Shown here piece after piece: positions 1 through 8,486 of a DNA stretch of 64,000 nt. Position 1 is the stretch's first letter. The number at the start of each line of letters is the position of its first letter. The translations under genes were made by a program, and so were the position numbers. The notes under the pieces were generated by a model that saw only the letters and a list, made by a program, of their open reading frames with translations, ran no database searches and was not told where the DNA came from. Source of the stretch: Rectinema subterraneum (lineage in GTDB: Bacteria; Spirochaetota; Spirochaetia; Treponematales; Rectinemataceae); the NCBI GenBank assembly GCA_009768935.1, contig WESA01000005.1, forward strand, positions 1 to 64,000. Direction: 5' to 3'.

Positions 1-1
1 T

Positions 2-1132
2 CACCACCTTCTGACGCATTCTTCGGGCCTTCCGTCTCTTTCGACATCTGAAATTCTTTTGCAGCAGGGGCTTGGGCTGGAGACCGGCGTCCCACTAGCG
101 AGCGCCGAAGATTTCTACCGCTGGGTGAATGGAGCCCAGGATGAAATTTCCGCACTGCCAGGCGAGAGATTTTTTTACAGCAACGAGAGTTACCGAATGC
201 TCGGTCACATCATCCAGACGGTATCCGGCATGCCGTTCTATCAGTTCATCGCTGAAAATATCTTGAAGCCGCTCGGAATGGAACGCAGCACGTTTGTCCG
301 CTCTGAGTATGAGCGCGACGCGGACAAAATGCGCCCCTACTGGGCAAAGCCGGATGGCACGATTGTGCCTGCGGAATTCCCGTATCCGGATATCGGGCTT
401 ATCCCGGATTTTTCTTTTATTGTCGCTGCTGGCGGGCTTATTTCCTCGGTCCGCGACATGATGAAATTCTTGAGCGCGAATATGCCGGGCCGCGCTGCCA
501 AGCCCGGGCGCGCAGCGATTTCGGAAAACGTATCACTTACCGGGAACGCTGCGCCCCTTCTCAAGCCGGAGACGCTCGGCAGAATGCAGACAAAGTATAT
601 CGACCGCCCAGCCGGTTACTATGGCAGCAATGGCTATGGGTACGGCTGGACGATCACCGACAATTTCCTCGGGCACAAAATGGTCGCCCACGGTGGTTCC
701 ATAGAAGTGTCCACCGCCTACGCCGCCTTCCTTCCGGAAAAGCGCATGAGCGTCATGCTCGCCGCGAATTCCTCAGGAATGCCGCATGCGACCATCGCGG
801 AGGGAATCCTGGCCGCCCTCCTTGGGCAAGACCCTTACGAAGCGATTCCAGTCTTCGACATCAAGAAGCGAATGAACCTTCTGGCCGGAACGTATGAAAC
901 ATACCGCAGCGCTGTCAGCGTGCGGATTTTCGCCAAGGGCGGACTTCTTTACCTTGAACAGAAAAATCCGTTCATCGATTCGGTGGTGCCGCTTATCCCG
1001 GAAGACGATTATCTGCGAAATTTTCGATTCTATACACTAACAGAAGGGGTGCGCCTGCCGATAGAATTCCGGGTCGGCCCGAAGGGGATTGACCTCTATA
1101 TCGAGCGCGATAGATACCACAAAGTCGGCTGA
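2..1132 (+). CDS. Serine hydrolase of the beta-lactamase/penicillin-binding family (5' truncated)
   Basis: The open frame enters from the left edge, so the start and the catalytic SxxK motif lie outside the window. The visible part begins with the family motif LLTHSSGLP (about residues 4-12). It carries a YSN triad at about residue 59, matching the YxN motif, and an HGG box at about residue 230 in the position of the KTG/HxG motif. These mark a class C beta-lactamase-like esterase/peptidase domain (Pfam Beta-lactamase family), usually secreted or membrane-attached. About 120 residues follow the HGG box and may form a small C-terminal beta-domain. The substrate cannot be told: members include D-aminopeptidases, esterases and cell-wall enzymes. 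It is convergent with the peptide transporter. The 156 bases downstream are GC-rich with no clear terminator. Confidence 0.85.
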   Translation, partial: HHLLTHSSGLPSLSTSEILLQQGLGLETGVPLASAEDFYRWVNGAQDEISALPGERFFYSNESYRMLGHIIQTVSGMPFYQFIAENILKPLGMERSTFVRSEYERDADKMRPYWAKPDGTIVPAEFPYPDIGLIPDFSFIVAAGGLISSVRDMMKFLSANMPGRAAKPGRAAISENVSLTGNAAPLLKPETLGRMQTKYIDRPAGYYGSNGYGYGWTITDNFLGHKMVAHGGSIEVSTAYAAFLPEKRMSVMLAANSSGMPHATIAEGILAALLGQDPYEAIPVFDIKKRMNLLAGTYETYRSAVSVRIFAKGGLLYLEQKNPFIDSVVPLIPEDDYLRNFRFYTLTEGVRLPIEFRVGPKGIDLYIERDRYHKVG

Positions 1133-1288
1133 GAGCTGGCGCGCGAGATACAGCGCGTGCTCGGCGCGCATCATGCGCCGGGCGCTTGGCATCAGGCGGG
1201 CTTCCAACTGGCGCGTCTAATACAGCGGGCCTCCGTCGGCAATTTTCGCGCGCCTGGTGCAAGGGTGCCCGCCGGACGCCGCCTCTCC

Positions 1289-2275
1289 CTACGACCCAAG
1301 CGGGAAATGGCACATGACCACATGGCCAGGCTGCACTTCAACGACCTCGGGCTCCGCTGTCTTGCATATCTCCTTGGCCTGCGGGCAGCGAGGATGAAAT
1401 CTGCAGCCCGAGGGCGAATGGATGGGGCTCGGGATTTCTCCATTCAGAATGTGCCCGCTCCAATGCTCGCTTGGAGTAGGAGGCGGCACCGAGTCTATGA
1501 GTAGGCTTGTATACGGATGCGCAGTTCTTTTGAAAATATCGTCTTTCGAGCCTGATTCCACGATCTGCCCCAGGTACATCACCGCCACATAATCAGCCAT
1601 ATAGTCAATGACCGCGAGATCGTGGGTTATCAGCATATAGGTCAGAGCAAAATCTTTTTTCAGGTCTTTCAGCATCTTGAGAATGATCGCTTGAACCGAA
1701 ACATCCAGCGCCGACGTAGGTTCATCCAGAACAATGAATTCCGGCTTGAGCACCAAGGCCCGCGCAATGGCAATCCTCTGCCGCTGCCCACCTGAAAATT
1801 CATGCGGATAGCGATACATGTGCTCTTCCCTCAACCCCACCAGCGTGAGAATATCCCGCACACGCGTATCGATTTCCTGGGCGGAAAGCTGAAAATGAAT
1901 TTGCAGGCCTTCACCGATCAGTTTCTTTACCACTTTTCTGGGGTGGAGAGAATTATAAGGGTCCTGCGAAATGATCTGCATTCTGCGCCGGAAAAGCCTA
2001 AGCTCCTGCGTGTTCAGCGAGAGTATGTCGGTATTGTCGAATAGGACTGATCCGCCCGTTGCTTCGATAAGGCGAAGCAGCACGCGGCCAAGCGTCGTCT
2101 TGCCCGAGCCGGATTCGCCCACCACGCCGAACACAGTATTTCTTTGAATCGAAAAGCTGCAATCATCAACCGCTTTCACGTACAGCGGCTTGGAATACAG
2201 ATTTTTCCTCACAGCAAAAAATTTCTGCAGGTGACTTACTTGCAGCAACATATCATCGCTTGTACTTGATTGCAT
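1289..2275 (-). CDS. Oligopeptide/dipeptide ABC transporter ATP-binding protein (OppF/DppF type)
   Basis: 328 residues, the usual length for OppF/DppF. Walker A GESGSGKTT lies at residues 53-61, the signature SGGQRQRIAIARA near 161, and Walker B with the D-loop FIVLDEPTSALD near 182. A C-terminal oligo_HPY extension with GCRFHPRCP near 290 is typical of peptide-family ATPases. It hydrolyses ATP at the inner face of the membrane to drive uptake, paired with the OppD-type ATPase encoded just upstream on the same strand. It is the last gene of a five-gene minus-strand operon (binding protein, two permeases, two ATPases). Nickel or sugar import by this family is possible, but the peptide class is the default call. 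Confidence 0.93.
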   Translation of the reverse strand: MQSSTSDDMLLQVSHLQKFFAVRKNLYSKPLYVKAVDDCSFSIQRNTVFGVVGESGSGKTTLGRVLLRLIEATGGSVLFDNTDILSLNTQELRLFRRRMQIISQDPYNSLHPRKVVKKLIGEGLQIHFQLSAQEIDTRVRDILTLVGLREEHMYRYPHEFSGGQRQRIAIARALVLKPEFIVLDEPTSALDVSVQAIILKMLKDLKKDFALTYMLITHDLAVIDYMADYVAVMYLGQIVESGSKDDIFKRTAHPYTSLLIDSVPPPTPSEHWSGHILNGEIPSPIHSPSGCRFHPRCPQAKEICKTAEPEVVEVQPGHVVMCHFPLGS

Positions 2276-2290
2276 CGCAGTCTGTTCCTC

Positions 2291-3304
2291 TTACGCATCG
2301 TTCTGGTACAAAAAGCATGCGACATGATGCCTGTCTGCCGCCGGCTCTGTTTTGGCTGCCCGGAGCGTTGGTTCCAATGTGTCGCAATCGGGTTTGCGGT
2401 ACGGGCATCGAGGATGAAAACGGCATCCGCTCGGCGGATCGATCAGATCCGGCACAATTCCGGGAATGCTCTGGAGCTCGTCGGTTCTGCCTATTTTCGG
2501 CACCGCGTTCAATAGCCCTTTTGTGTAGGGGTGCAAGGGATTTCTGAAAATCGACTGAACGGACCCATACTCGACGACATTGCCGGCATACATCACCGCG
2601 ATAAAATCGCAGAACTGCGCCGCAACCCCCATCGCATGCGTGATAAGCAAAACCGCCGTTTGCGTCTCTCTTACCAGCTTATTCAGAAGATTCAGTATCT
2701 GCGCCTGAATCGTGACATCGAGGGCCGAAGTCGGTTCATCCGCAATCAGAAGCTTGGGCTTGGACGAAAGTGCCATGGCGATCATTACTCGCTGCGCCAT
2801 GCCGCCGCTCAATTCATGCGGATACAGGTTCTCAGTCCGCTGCCAATCGAGCCCGACACGCCCAAGCATGTCCCGCATTATTTCGGAGAATGCTCTCTTG
2901 TCCGGAATTTGCCCCGCATCCGCCGAACGTCGCTGGCACTCGATATTCTCGACGATCTGCGCGCCGACTTTCATGACCGGATTGAGCGCGGCGACAGGTT
3001 CCTGAAAAATCATTGCGATATCTTTCCCGCGGATGCTGTTCAGGTCGTTCTCGGATAACTGCGCCAGGTTCCTACCCTCAAACCAAAGAGCACCGCTCGT
3101 TATTTCCCCGGGTTCCTCGATCAGGCGCATAACCGATAAAGCAGTCACCGACTTGCCGCAGCCTGTCTCGCCGACAACGCCCAAACGCTCCCCGTGATTC
3201 ATCCAGAGCTCGACGCCATTGAGCGCTTTTACTTGCCCCGCATAGGTATTAAACACAACCCTCAGGCCGGAAATGTCAAGCAAATCTCCCCGCTGTTGCT
3301 CCAT
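2291..3304 (-). CDS. Oligopeptide/dipeptide ABC transporter ATP-binding protein (OppD/DppD type)
   Basis: 337 residues from the chosen ATG (MEQQRGDLL). The frame stays open further upstream, but that stretch overlaps the permease gene and encodes unrelated sequence. The chosen ATG lies 2 bases after the permease stop. Walker A GETGCGKSV is at about 45-53, the signature LSGGMAQRVMIAMAL near 155, Walker B LLIADEPTSALD near 178, and the oligo_HPY tail GCRFHPRCPYRKPDC near 290. The signature begins LSGGMAQR rather than LSGGQ/MRQR, a common OppD variant. It forms the heterodimeric motor with the OppF-type subunit that follows after 15 bases. It is co-transcribed with the permeases. Confidence 0.93.
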   Translation of the reverse strand: MEQQRGDLLDISGLRVVFNTYAGQVKALNGVELWMNHGERLGVVGETGCGKSVTALSVMRLIEEPGEITSGALWFEGRNLAQLSENDLNSIRGKDIAMIFQEPVAALNPVMKVGAQIVENIECQRRSADAGQIPDKRAFSEIMRDMLGRVGLDWQRTENLYPHELSGGMAQRVMIAMALSSKPKLLIADEPTSALDVTIQAQILNLLNKLVRETQTAVLLITHAMGVAAQFCDFIAVMYAGNVVEYGSVQSIFRNPLHPYTKGLLNAVPKIGRTDELQSIPGIVPDLIDPPSGCRFHPRCPYRKPDCDTLEPTLRAAKTEPAADRHHVACFLYQNDA

Positions 3305-3306
3305 CA

Positions 3307-4242
3307 CTATCTCCTGATCCTCGGGTCGAGAATGTCGCGTATGCCATCCCCGAGCAGATTGAAACCAAGCACGGTGACCGCAATTGCCATGCCCGGAAAC
3401 GCGGTGATCCACCAATTGTTCATGAGGTAACTGCGCCCATCGCTGACGATCGCCCCCCATTCCGGCAAGGGTGGCTGTGCGCCCAAACCAAGAAAACCCA
3501 AGCTGGCCGCGGTGAGAATAATTGTCCCCATTCGCATGGTAAGCTGCACGATAATGGGCGAAATCGACATTGGCAGAACATGAAAAACCATAATTTTTAT
3601 GTTGCTTGCCCCTACCGCCCGTATTGCTTCAATGTACGGCTGGGAACGAATCTTCATGGCCTCCGCGCGCGCAAGGCGGGCATACACCGTCCATTCCACA
3701 AGAGAAATCGCAATAATCGCATTCGTGAGCGTCGGCCGCAAAGCCGCCGCAAAGGCCATTGCCAGCACAAGTCTGGGAAACGCAAGGAATATGTCGGTGA
3801 TGCGCATAAGAATTTCATCGATAATTCCGCCGAAATATCCGGCGACAATGCCGACAATCAGCCCGATGACAATGCTTATCACCGATATGATGACAATAAT
3901 GCTCACTTCAATCCGCGTGCCCATGATGACGCGGCTAAGCACATCCCGCCCGAATTGGTCGAGACCAAAAGGATGGGCCGCGCTCGGCGCTTCCAGCTTG
4001 CGGGAAAGATCAGTCGCTATCGGGCTATACGGCGCAAGCAGAGGCGCAAACAGCGCAACCAGCAGAAACAGGCATATTATCACTGTTCCGACCAGCGCGA
4101 GCGGCGTTTTTTTCCATAGATAGACAGTATGGCGAACATCATCCAGCATTGGCTTTCTTTCGCGCAAGAACTCCCGAAAAGCCGACTGCCCGCTTATTTT
4201 TTTGTCCGAAGATGGTTTTCTCATAGTTTCATTGCTCCTCAA
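3307..4242 (-). CDS. Peptide ABC transporter permease (OppC/DppC type)
   Basis: 311 residues. An N-terminal cytoplasmic stretch of about 45 residues is followed by the first membrane helix (VGTVIICLFLLVALF) and an extracellular loop with FGLDQFGRDVLSR near 95-107, the conserved OppC/DppC signature. Further helices and an EAA loop (EAIRAVGASNIKIMVFHVLP, about 208-227) that docks onto the ATPases come next. The ATG overlaps the stop of the upstream permease gene by four bases (ATGA), so translation is probably coupled. Its role is one half of the membrane channel. No sequence oddities seen. Confidence 0.93.
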   Translation of the reverse strand: MRSNETMRKPSSDKKISGQSAFREFLRERKPMLDDVRHTVYLWKKTPLALVGTVIICLFLLVALFAPLLAPYSPIATDLSRKLEAPSAAHPFGLDQFGRDVLSRVIMGTRIEVSIIVIISVISIVIGLIVGIVAGYFGGIIDEILMRITDIFLAFPRLVLAMAFAAALRPTLTNAIIAISLVEWTVYARLARAEAMKIRSQPYIEAIRAVGASNIKIMVFHVLPMSISPIIVQLTMRMGTIILTAASLGFLGLGAQPPLPEWGAIVSDGRSYLMNNWWITAFPGMAIAVTVLGFNLLGDGIRDILDPRIRR

Positions 4243-5246
4243 GCCCGCATCCTCGGGTCCAAAGCCGCATACAGAATGTCAACAACCAGGTTGACGACCG
4301 AGTAAATCAAAGCTATGAAAATGGTGCCTCCACTTATTGCCGGATAATCCAGCGTCAAAAGCGAATTGACAATATATCGCCCCAGCCCCGGCCAGCTGAA
4401 AATCGTCTCGGTGAGCACCGCGCCGCTCAAAAGTCCACCAAATTCAAGTCCGATAATGGTTACCACCGGAATAAGCGCATTTCGCAGAGCGTGCCGCAGA
4501 ATAACGGTTTTTTTAGGAAGCCCTTTGGCCCGCGCCGTGCGGATATAGTTCTGGTGCAGTACATCGAGCATGCTTGCACGCATAATGCGCGCAATTGAAG
4601 CCGTACTGCTATAGCCAAGAATAAATGTCGGCAAGATAAGGTGTTTGATTGCATTAAAGAACACATTCCATTCCCCAGTGATGACTGAATCCAACAAAAC
4701 GAGCCCGGTTACTCTCGTAGGGGAAAGAAACATGTCATATTGACCTCCGCTCGGGAGCCATCCCAAACGATAATAGAAAAACAAAATCAATATCAAACCA
4801 AGCCAGAATCCCGGCAATGATATTCCTAATATTGAAAAGACACGAGAAAAATGGTCGATAAACCGGTTCCGAAAAACCGCGGACAAAAGCCCCAACGTCG
4901 TCCCCAGCAAGACAGCAAAAATAATCGACGATATGGCGAGTTCGATTGTGGCCGGAAGATACTCCAGAATATCAGTGATGACCGAGCGGCTGCTCACCAG
5001 AGAATTGCCGAAATTGCCGCGCAGTACGCCCCCCAGATAATCGAGCAGTTGCATGAATATGGGCTTATCAAGGCCCAATTGATGTCGCATTGCGTCGACA
5101 GCCGCGGGCGGCGCATTACCCCCAAGAATGGCTCCTACCGGATCGGCAGGTATGATTCGGGTAACGACAAACACTATGATGAGCACGCCGAAAATGACTA
5201 CGACCATCAGAATCAGGCGTTTCAGGATAAAGCTACTCAATTCCAT
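4239..5246 (-). CDS. Peptide ABC transporter permease (OppB/DppB type)
   Basis: 335 residues, the usual OppB size. It starts with a membrane helix directly after MELSSFILKRLI (VVVIFGVLIIVFVVTRI), as in DppB, followed by IIPADPV, the family motif after helix 1. There are about six helices, and an EAA loop near 230-250 (YIRTARAKGLPKKTVILRHA). It ends with the conserved DILYAALDPRMRA tail. It is the first permease after the binding-protein gene. The 211-base gap between the two holds a stem-loop, which may let the binding protein be made in excess over the membrane subunits. Confidence 0.93.
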   Translation of the reverse strand: MELSSFILKRLILMVVVIFGVLIIVFVVTRIIPADPVGAILGGNAPPAAVDAMRHQLGLDKPIFMQLLDYLGGVLRGNFGNSLVSSRSVITDILEYLPATIELAISSIIFAVLLGTTLGLLSAVFRNRFIDHFSRVFSILGISLPGFWLGLILILFFYYRLGWLPSGGQYDMFLSPTRVTGLVLLDSVITGEWNVFFNAIKHLILPTFILGYSSTASIARIMRASMLDVLHQNYIRTARAKGLPKKTVILRHALRNALIPVVTIIGLEFGGLLSGAVLTETIFSWPGLGRYIVNSLLTLDYPAISGGTIFIALIYSVVNLVVDILYAALDPRMRA

Positions 5247-5307
5247 CGATGCATTTTTCCTTGTTTGATCGAGTTTGTTCGATGCCCCACTGAACTAAAA
5301 ATACGCA

Positions 5308-5341
5308 GTTGCTCCAGCCGCTTTTTGTCGACTGGAGCAAC
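5308..5341 (-). other. Stem-loop between binding-protein gene and permease genes
   Basis: GTTGCTCCAG (5308-5317) and CTGGAGCAAC (5332-5341) form a perfect 10-bp stem with a 14-base loop. There is no U-tract after it on the minus strand, so it is not a standard terminator. Inference: an mRNA-stabilising or attenuating hairpin that raises the binding-protein to permease ratio, as is common in ABC importer operons. Confidence 0.6.
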
Positions 5342-5457
5342 AAAGCCGTCATTTGTCTTTTATAGTAATGGGGGCTTGCCGAAGGCGGCAATGTATCAAA
5401 AGCTGCGGTTTTTCGAAAGCTACAATTTTCTGAAAGCCGCGGCCCGGCGCGATCCAA

Positions 5458-7023
5458 TTACTTGCTGATCAGCGTAAAGTTGCAATGCACGTTGTAGCCT
5501 TCGAACGCTTTGTCGTAGCCCTTCACTTCCTTTCTTATGCCCCAGTACTCGATAGGCTGATACAGCATCGCAAAGGGGCCGTTGACCTGCCAGTACTGCA
5601 CGAGATCGATGTACATTTGCGCGCGCTTCTTATCGTTGATTTCCTTGGCGGCAGCAGCGGTCATCGCCGCGGCCTTATCGTCGAGCCAGGCATTTCTCCA
5701 CGCAAGTTGTTTTACGGTATAGTCGGCAAATGGTTTTGCAAGCGCATCGGCATCGGGATAATCGATTCCCCAGCCAGCCACAATCATTTGCAGGCCCTGG
5801 TTGCGATATTTGTCGTACATCTGGGCAGCTGGCATCACAACGATATTGCTCTTGATTCCGATATCGGCAAGATTGGACTGTACAACGACAGCCTCTGCGC
5901 GGCGGATGTCCGATTCGCTGGTGACGATTTCCACTTCAAAGCCATTGGGATATCCTGCATCAGCCAGAAGTTTCTTAGCCTTTTCTACATCGCGCTTGTA
6001 CGGATTGCTCTCTTTGTAGCCAAAATATCCGATCGCAAGGAACTGCTGGTTTTTAATCGCAAAGCCTTCGCGCACTTTGTTGATGATTGCATCGTAATCG
6101 ATGGCATATTTAACTGCCTGCCGCACCCTGTTGTCCTTAAAAGGACCCCAGCTGGCATTCATTGCCACATATTCCAGCGATTGCGCCGGCGTCGAAATGA
6201 GAGCAACATCTTCGCTCTTGTCTCTCAAAGAAGCGGCCTGCTCAACCGTGATCTGCCACGCAACATCGACATCGCCTTTCTTCAGTAACAAATAGCGATC
6301 TGAAGCTTCGGGGACGTCGCGCACGATAATTGTTTTGATTGGTGGCTCACCATTGAAGTAGTTCTTGTTCGCAGTCAGAACAATCTGTGTTTTGCGCTTC
6401 CATTCCTTCAGGACATAGGCGCCCGCGCCCGCACTGTGATCGGTCAGCCACGCCTGCCCCATGTCGCCACTTACCTCGTGCGCTCGCACTTCCTTTTCAT
6501 TGAGAACACCACCGATATTTGCCGCAAGCACTGAAAGCACAATGTTCGAAGGGGCGCCATTCGTGACAATGGTGACGGTCGTATCGTTCACTGCTTTGAT
6601 ACTGTCCACGGTAAGTCCCAATGTATCTTTGAACAGCCACGCTGGAGATTTATTGATGGTGATGGCTCGCCGATACGAATATTCGACGTCCGAAGCTTTG
6701 ACAGGATCGCCATTCGCAAACTTTGCCCCTTTCCGGAGGTAGAACGTCCATGTTTTGCCATCGCTGGATTGTTCCCATTTTTCTGCGAGATCCGGGACAG
6801 GCGTAAATGCCCCGTCCACCATTTTCAGCGTGACAAGATTTGCATAGATATTCTTGACATATACAGATGGTTCCACCTCGAAGCACACACCCGGATCAAA
6901 TGACTTGAATATCTCGCTATTGCTTGCGACGACAAGCGTATCCTTGGGTATGTTCGCCGCCACTGCTACAGAGAGTGCTGCTAGAAATAGCAGCCCTGCA
7001 ATTGCTTTTCTCTTTCTGTTCAT
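5458..7023 (-). CDS. Peptide ABC transporter substrate-binding protein (SBP family 5)
   Basis: 521 residues, typical of OppA/DppA-type proteins. Residues 1-23 form a signal peptide (MNRKRKA, then a hydrophobic core to AVAA). There is no lipobox cysteine, so the mature protein is probably a soluble periplasmic protein. The domain has WTFYLRKGAKFANGDPVKASDVEYSY near 92-117, the SBP_bac_5 signature (WxFxLRxGxKFxDGxPxxAxDVxxS). The late segment (DVEKAKKLLADAGYPNGFEVEIV) is also typical. An AGGAG Shine-Dalgarno lies just upstream. It is first in the operon and sets transport specificity, which cannot be read from sequence. A promoter lies about 55-80 bases upstream. Confidence 0.93.
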   Translation of the reverse strand: MNRKRKAIAGLLFLAALSVAVAANIPKDTLVVASNSEIFKSFDPGVCFEVEPSVYVKNIYANLVTLKMVDGAFTPVPDLAEKWEQSSDGKTWTFYLRKGAKFANGDPVKASDVEYSYRRAITINKSPAWLFKDTLGLTVDSIKAVNDTTVTIVTNGAPSNIVLSVLAANIGGVLNEKEVRAHEVSGDMGQAWLTDHSAGAGAYVLKEWKRKTQIVLTANKNYFNGEPPIKTIIVRDVPEASDRYLLLKKGDVDVAWQITVEQAASLRDKSEDVALISTPAQSLEYVAMNASWGPFKDNRVRQAVKYAIDYDAIINKVREGFAIKNQQFLAIGYFGYKESNPYKRDVEKAKKLLADAGYPNGFEVEIVTSESDIRRAEAVVVQSNLADIGIKSNIVVMPAAQMYDKYRNQGLQMIVAGWGIDYPDADALAKPFADYTVKQLAWRNAWLDDKAAAMTAAAAKEINDKKRAQMYIDLVQYWQVNGPFAMLYQPIEYWGIRKEVKGYDKAFEGYNVHCNFTLISK

Positions 7024-7075
7024 AGATTGCCTCCTAGAGTCGTCCCACCGGCAACGCCGGCTATACGGAATATTT

Positions 7076-7103
7076 ATTCTATTCTATTCGCGCCCAAAGT
7101 CAA
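7076..7103 (-). promoter_or_regulatory. Putative sigma70 promoter for the peptide-transporter operon
   Basis: On the minus strand TTGACT (7103-7098) is followed after 16 bases by TAGAAT (7081-7076). It lies 53 bases upstream of the binding-protein ATG. No other good candidate was seen in the 288-base divergent gap. Confidence 0.5.
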
Positions 7104-7175
7104 GCTTGATTACAGCCTGGCAAGCTATGAATTGAAACAAAGTATCAATTCTGCAGCGGATTTGCCGCCATATTA

Positions 7176-7240
7176 TCAAGACTCGATTAAAATTTCCTAT
7201 TGGTAGAATAGAGAAAAGGGGAAATTTTATCGAGTCTTGA
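7176..7240. repeat. Long inverted repeat in the divergent promoter region
   Basis: Left arm 7176-7197 begins TCAAGACTCGAT. The right arm 7220-7240 is its reverse complement along 21 positions with a single extra T in the left arm. About 22 bases separate the arms. The right arm ends inside the -35 box of the deacetylase promoter (TTGACA at 7237-7242). It could be a two-site operator or a hairpin-forming element. No T-tract follows, so it is not an obvious terminator. Confidence 0.75.
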
Positions 7241-7265
7241 CAACTATTTTTCTGGTTTTTTATAG
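7237..7265 (+). promoter_or_regulatory. Putative sigma70 promoter for the deacetylase lipoprotein
   Basis: A perfect TTGACA (7237-7242) is followed after 17 bases by TTATAG (7260-7265). It lies about 50 bases upstream of the start codon. The -35 box overlaps the right arm of the inverted repeat at 7176-7240, which suggests repression or activation by whatever binds that repeat. Confidence 0.65.
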
Positions 7266-7317
7266 CTTGGCGTGATAAAATTATTTGCTTTTAAAATTTT
7301 GACTGAGGTTCATGCAA

Positions 7318-8214
7318 ATGAAAAAGAATCATCTTGTAAAGTTGTCATCTTTGGCGCTGCTGTTTGCCTTCTTCGCGCTGACAAGCTGTGCCACCGCACC
7401 CAAGCCCTCCTACCTCGATCCGATTCGCTGGTGGGATCAGGGCCAGCAAGACCCAATCAAAGAGCTTGCCATCGAGACGCCGGAACAGCTCGCAGCGCGC
7501 GTTCCGAAGAGGACTGACCCAAAGATTGTTCTGCTCATGTACCACAACATCGTCTTCGGGCGCACAGGCGGCGAGTACAATCGCGACCTCTACAATTTCG
7601 AGCACGACCTTGTGTTCCTCAGAAACCGCACGCAGATTATTGGCCTCGATGAACTGCCGGGCATTCAATCCGGCAAGAAAAAGCTCGACACCGACGCATC
7701 AATCATCACGTTCGATGACGGCGACCTTTCGATCTATGCAGTTGTTTTTCCTCTATTGAAACAATACGACATCAAGGCAACATTCTTTATCATCACTGAT
7801 TTTGTGGGAACCACCGGCTATGTCAGCTGGGACCAGCTCAAGCAAATGTCGGATTATCGCAACGCAAAGGGCGAAAAGCTGTTCACTATCGGCTCGCACT
7901 CGCTCGATCACAAACGCTTCGACGAAATTCCAGCAGACCAAATCCCGAGGGAGCTTTCAGAATCGAAATTGGCGATAGAGAGCAAGATCGGTGCGCCTGT
8001 GAGGTATTTCGCACTTCCTTTCGGCGCCGGCGCGGGCCGCAAAGAGATCATCGAAACCGCAAAAAACCTGGGCTACTGGGGCATCCGCTCTTCGACGACT
8101 GGTGCCATGACACCAAGCACCATCGACATGTTCAATATTCCGGCCTTCTATATGACCAACGAGCGAGCCGATATCCTCGCGCAGCAAATTTACGCGAAGT
8201 TGTTGGGGCGATAA
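7318..8214 (+). CDS. Polysaccharide deacetylase (NodB-type) lipoprotein
   Basis: 298 residues from the chosen ATG. Another ATG lies six bases upstream, but the GAGG ribosome site (7305-7308) is 9 bases from the chosen start and only 3 from the other. The N-terminus MKKNHLVK with a hydrophobic core ending LTSC is a lipoprotein signal, with the lipid-modified Cys at about residue 24. The NodB domain shows the metal-binding TFDDGD box near 124 and the SHSLDHKRF box near 190. The proposed catalytic base and metal ligands (Asp-Asp, His, His) are present. The likely role is de-N-acetylation of a surface or wall polysaccharide at the envelope. It is single and divergent from the peptide importer, and no terminator is visible after it. 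Confidence 0.88.
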   Translation: MKKNHLVKLSSLALLFAFFALTSCATAPKPSYLDPIRWWDQGQQDPIKELAIETPEQLAARVPKRTDPKIVLLMYHNIVFGRTGGEYNRDLYNFEHDLVFLRNRTQIIGLDELPGIQSGKKKLDTDASIITFDDGDLSIYAVVFPLLKQYDIKATFFIITDFVGTTGYVSWDQLKQMSDYRNAKGEKLFTIGSHSLDHKRFDEIPADQIPRELSESKLAIESKIGAPVRYFALPFGAGAGRKEIIETAKNLGYWGIRSSTTGAMTPSTIDMFNIPAFYMTNERADILAQQIYAKLLGR

Positions 8215-8486
8215 GCCCGCGCCCCTTCATGATGACGAATGGATTGCTCGACCCCATATTCCCCATCGAAGGCGCCAAGTGCATTGCGGAAGCCGCAGAG
8301 CGGGCATATGCCACCACAACATGTGATGGTTTAATCACGGCTAACAACAAGCATTATAAATACATACCGAATCTTGAATGCAGGCGGTTCGAGCCGGAAC
8401 ATAGTTGAAGCAAAAATACAGCCGGGACGGCGGCGCTCACACGTGATATGATTTCGCTCACCGCTCGCCCTGTGTCGCTTGCCTTC

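Noticed and set aside
1157..1504. Plus-strand frame after the serine hydrolase
   Set aside because: Overlaps the OppF-type gene on the other strand; low-complexity Arg/Ala translation and no ribosome site.
5401..5457. Possible terminator between the peptide binding-protein gene and the permeases
   Set aside because: Only the 5308-5341 stem-loop is present and it lacks a T-run, so it was not called a terminator.
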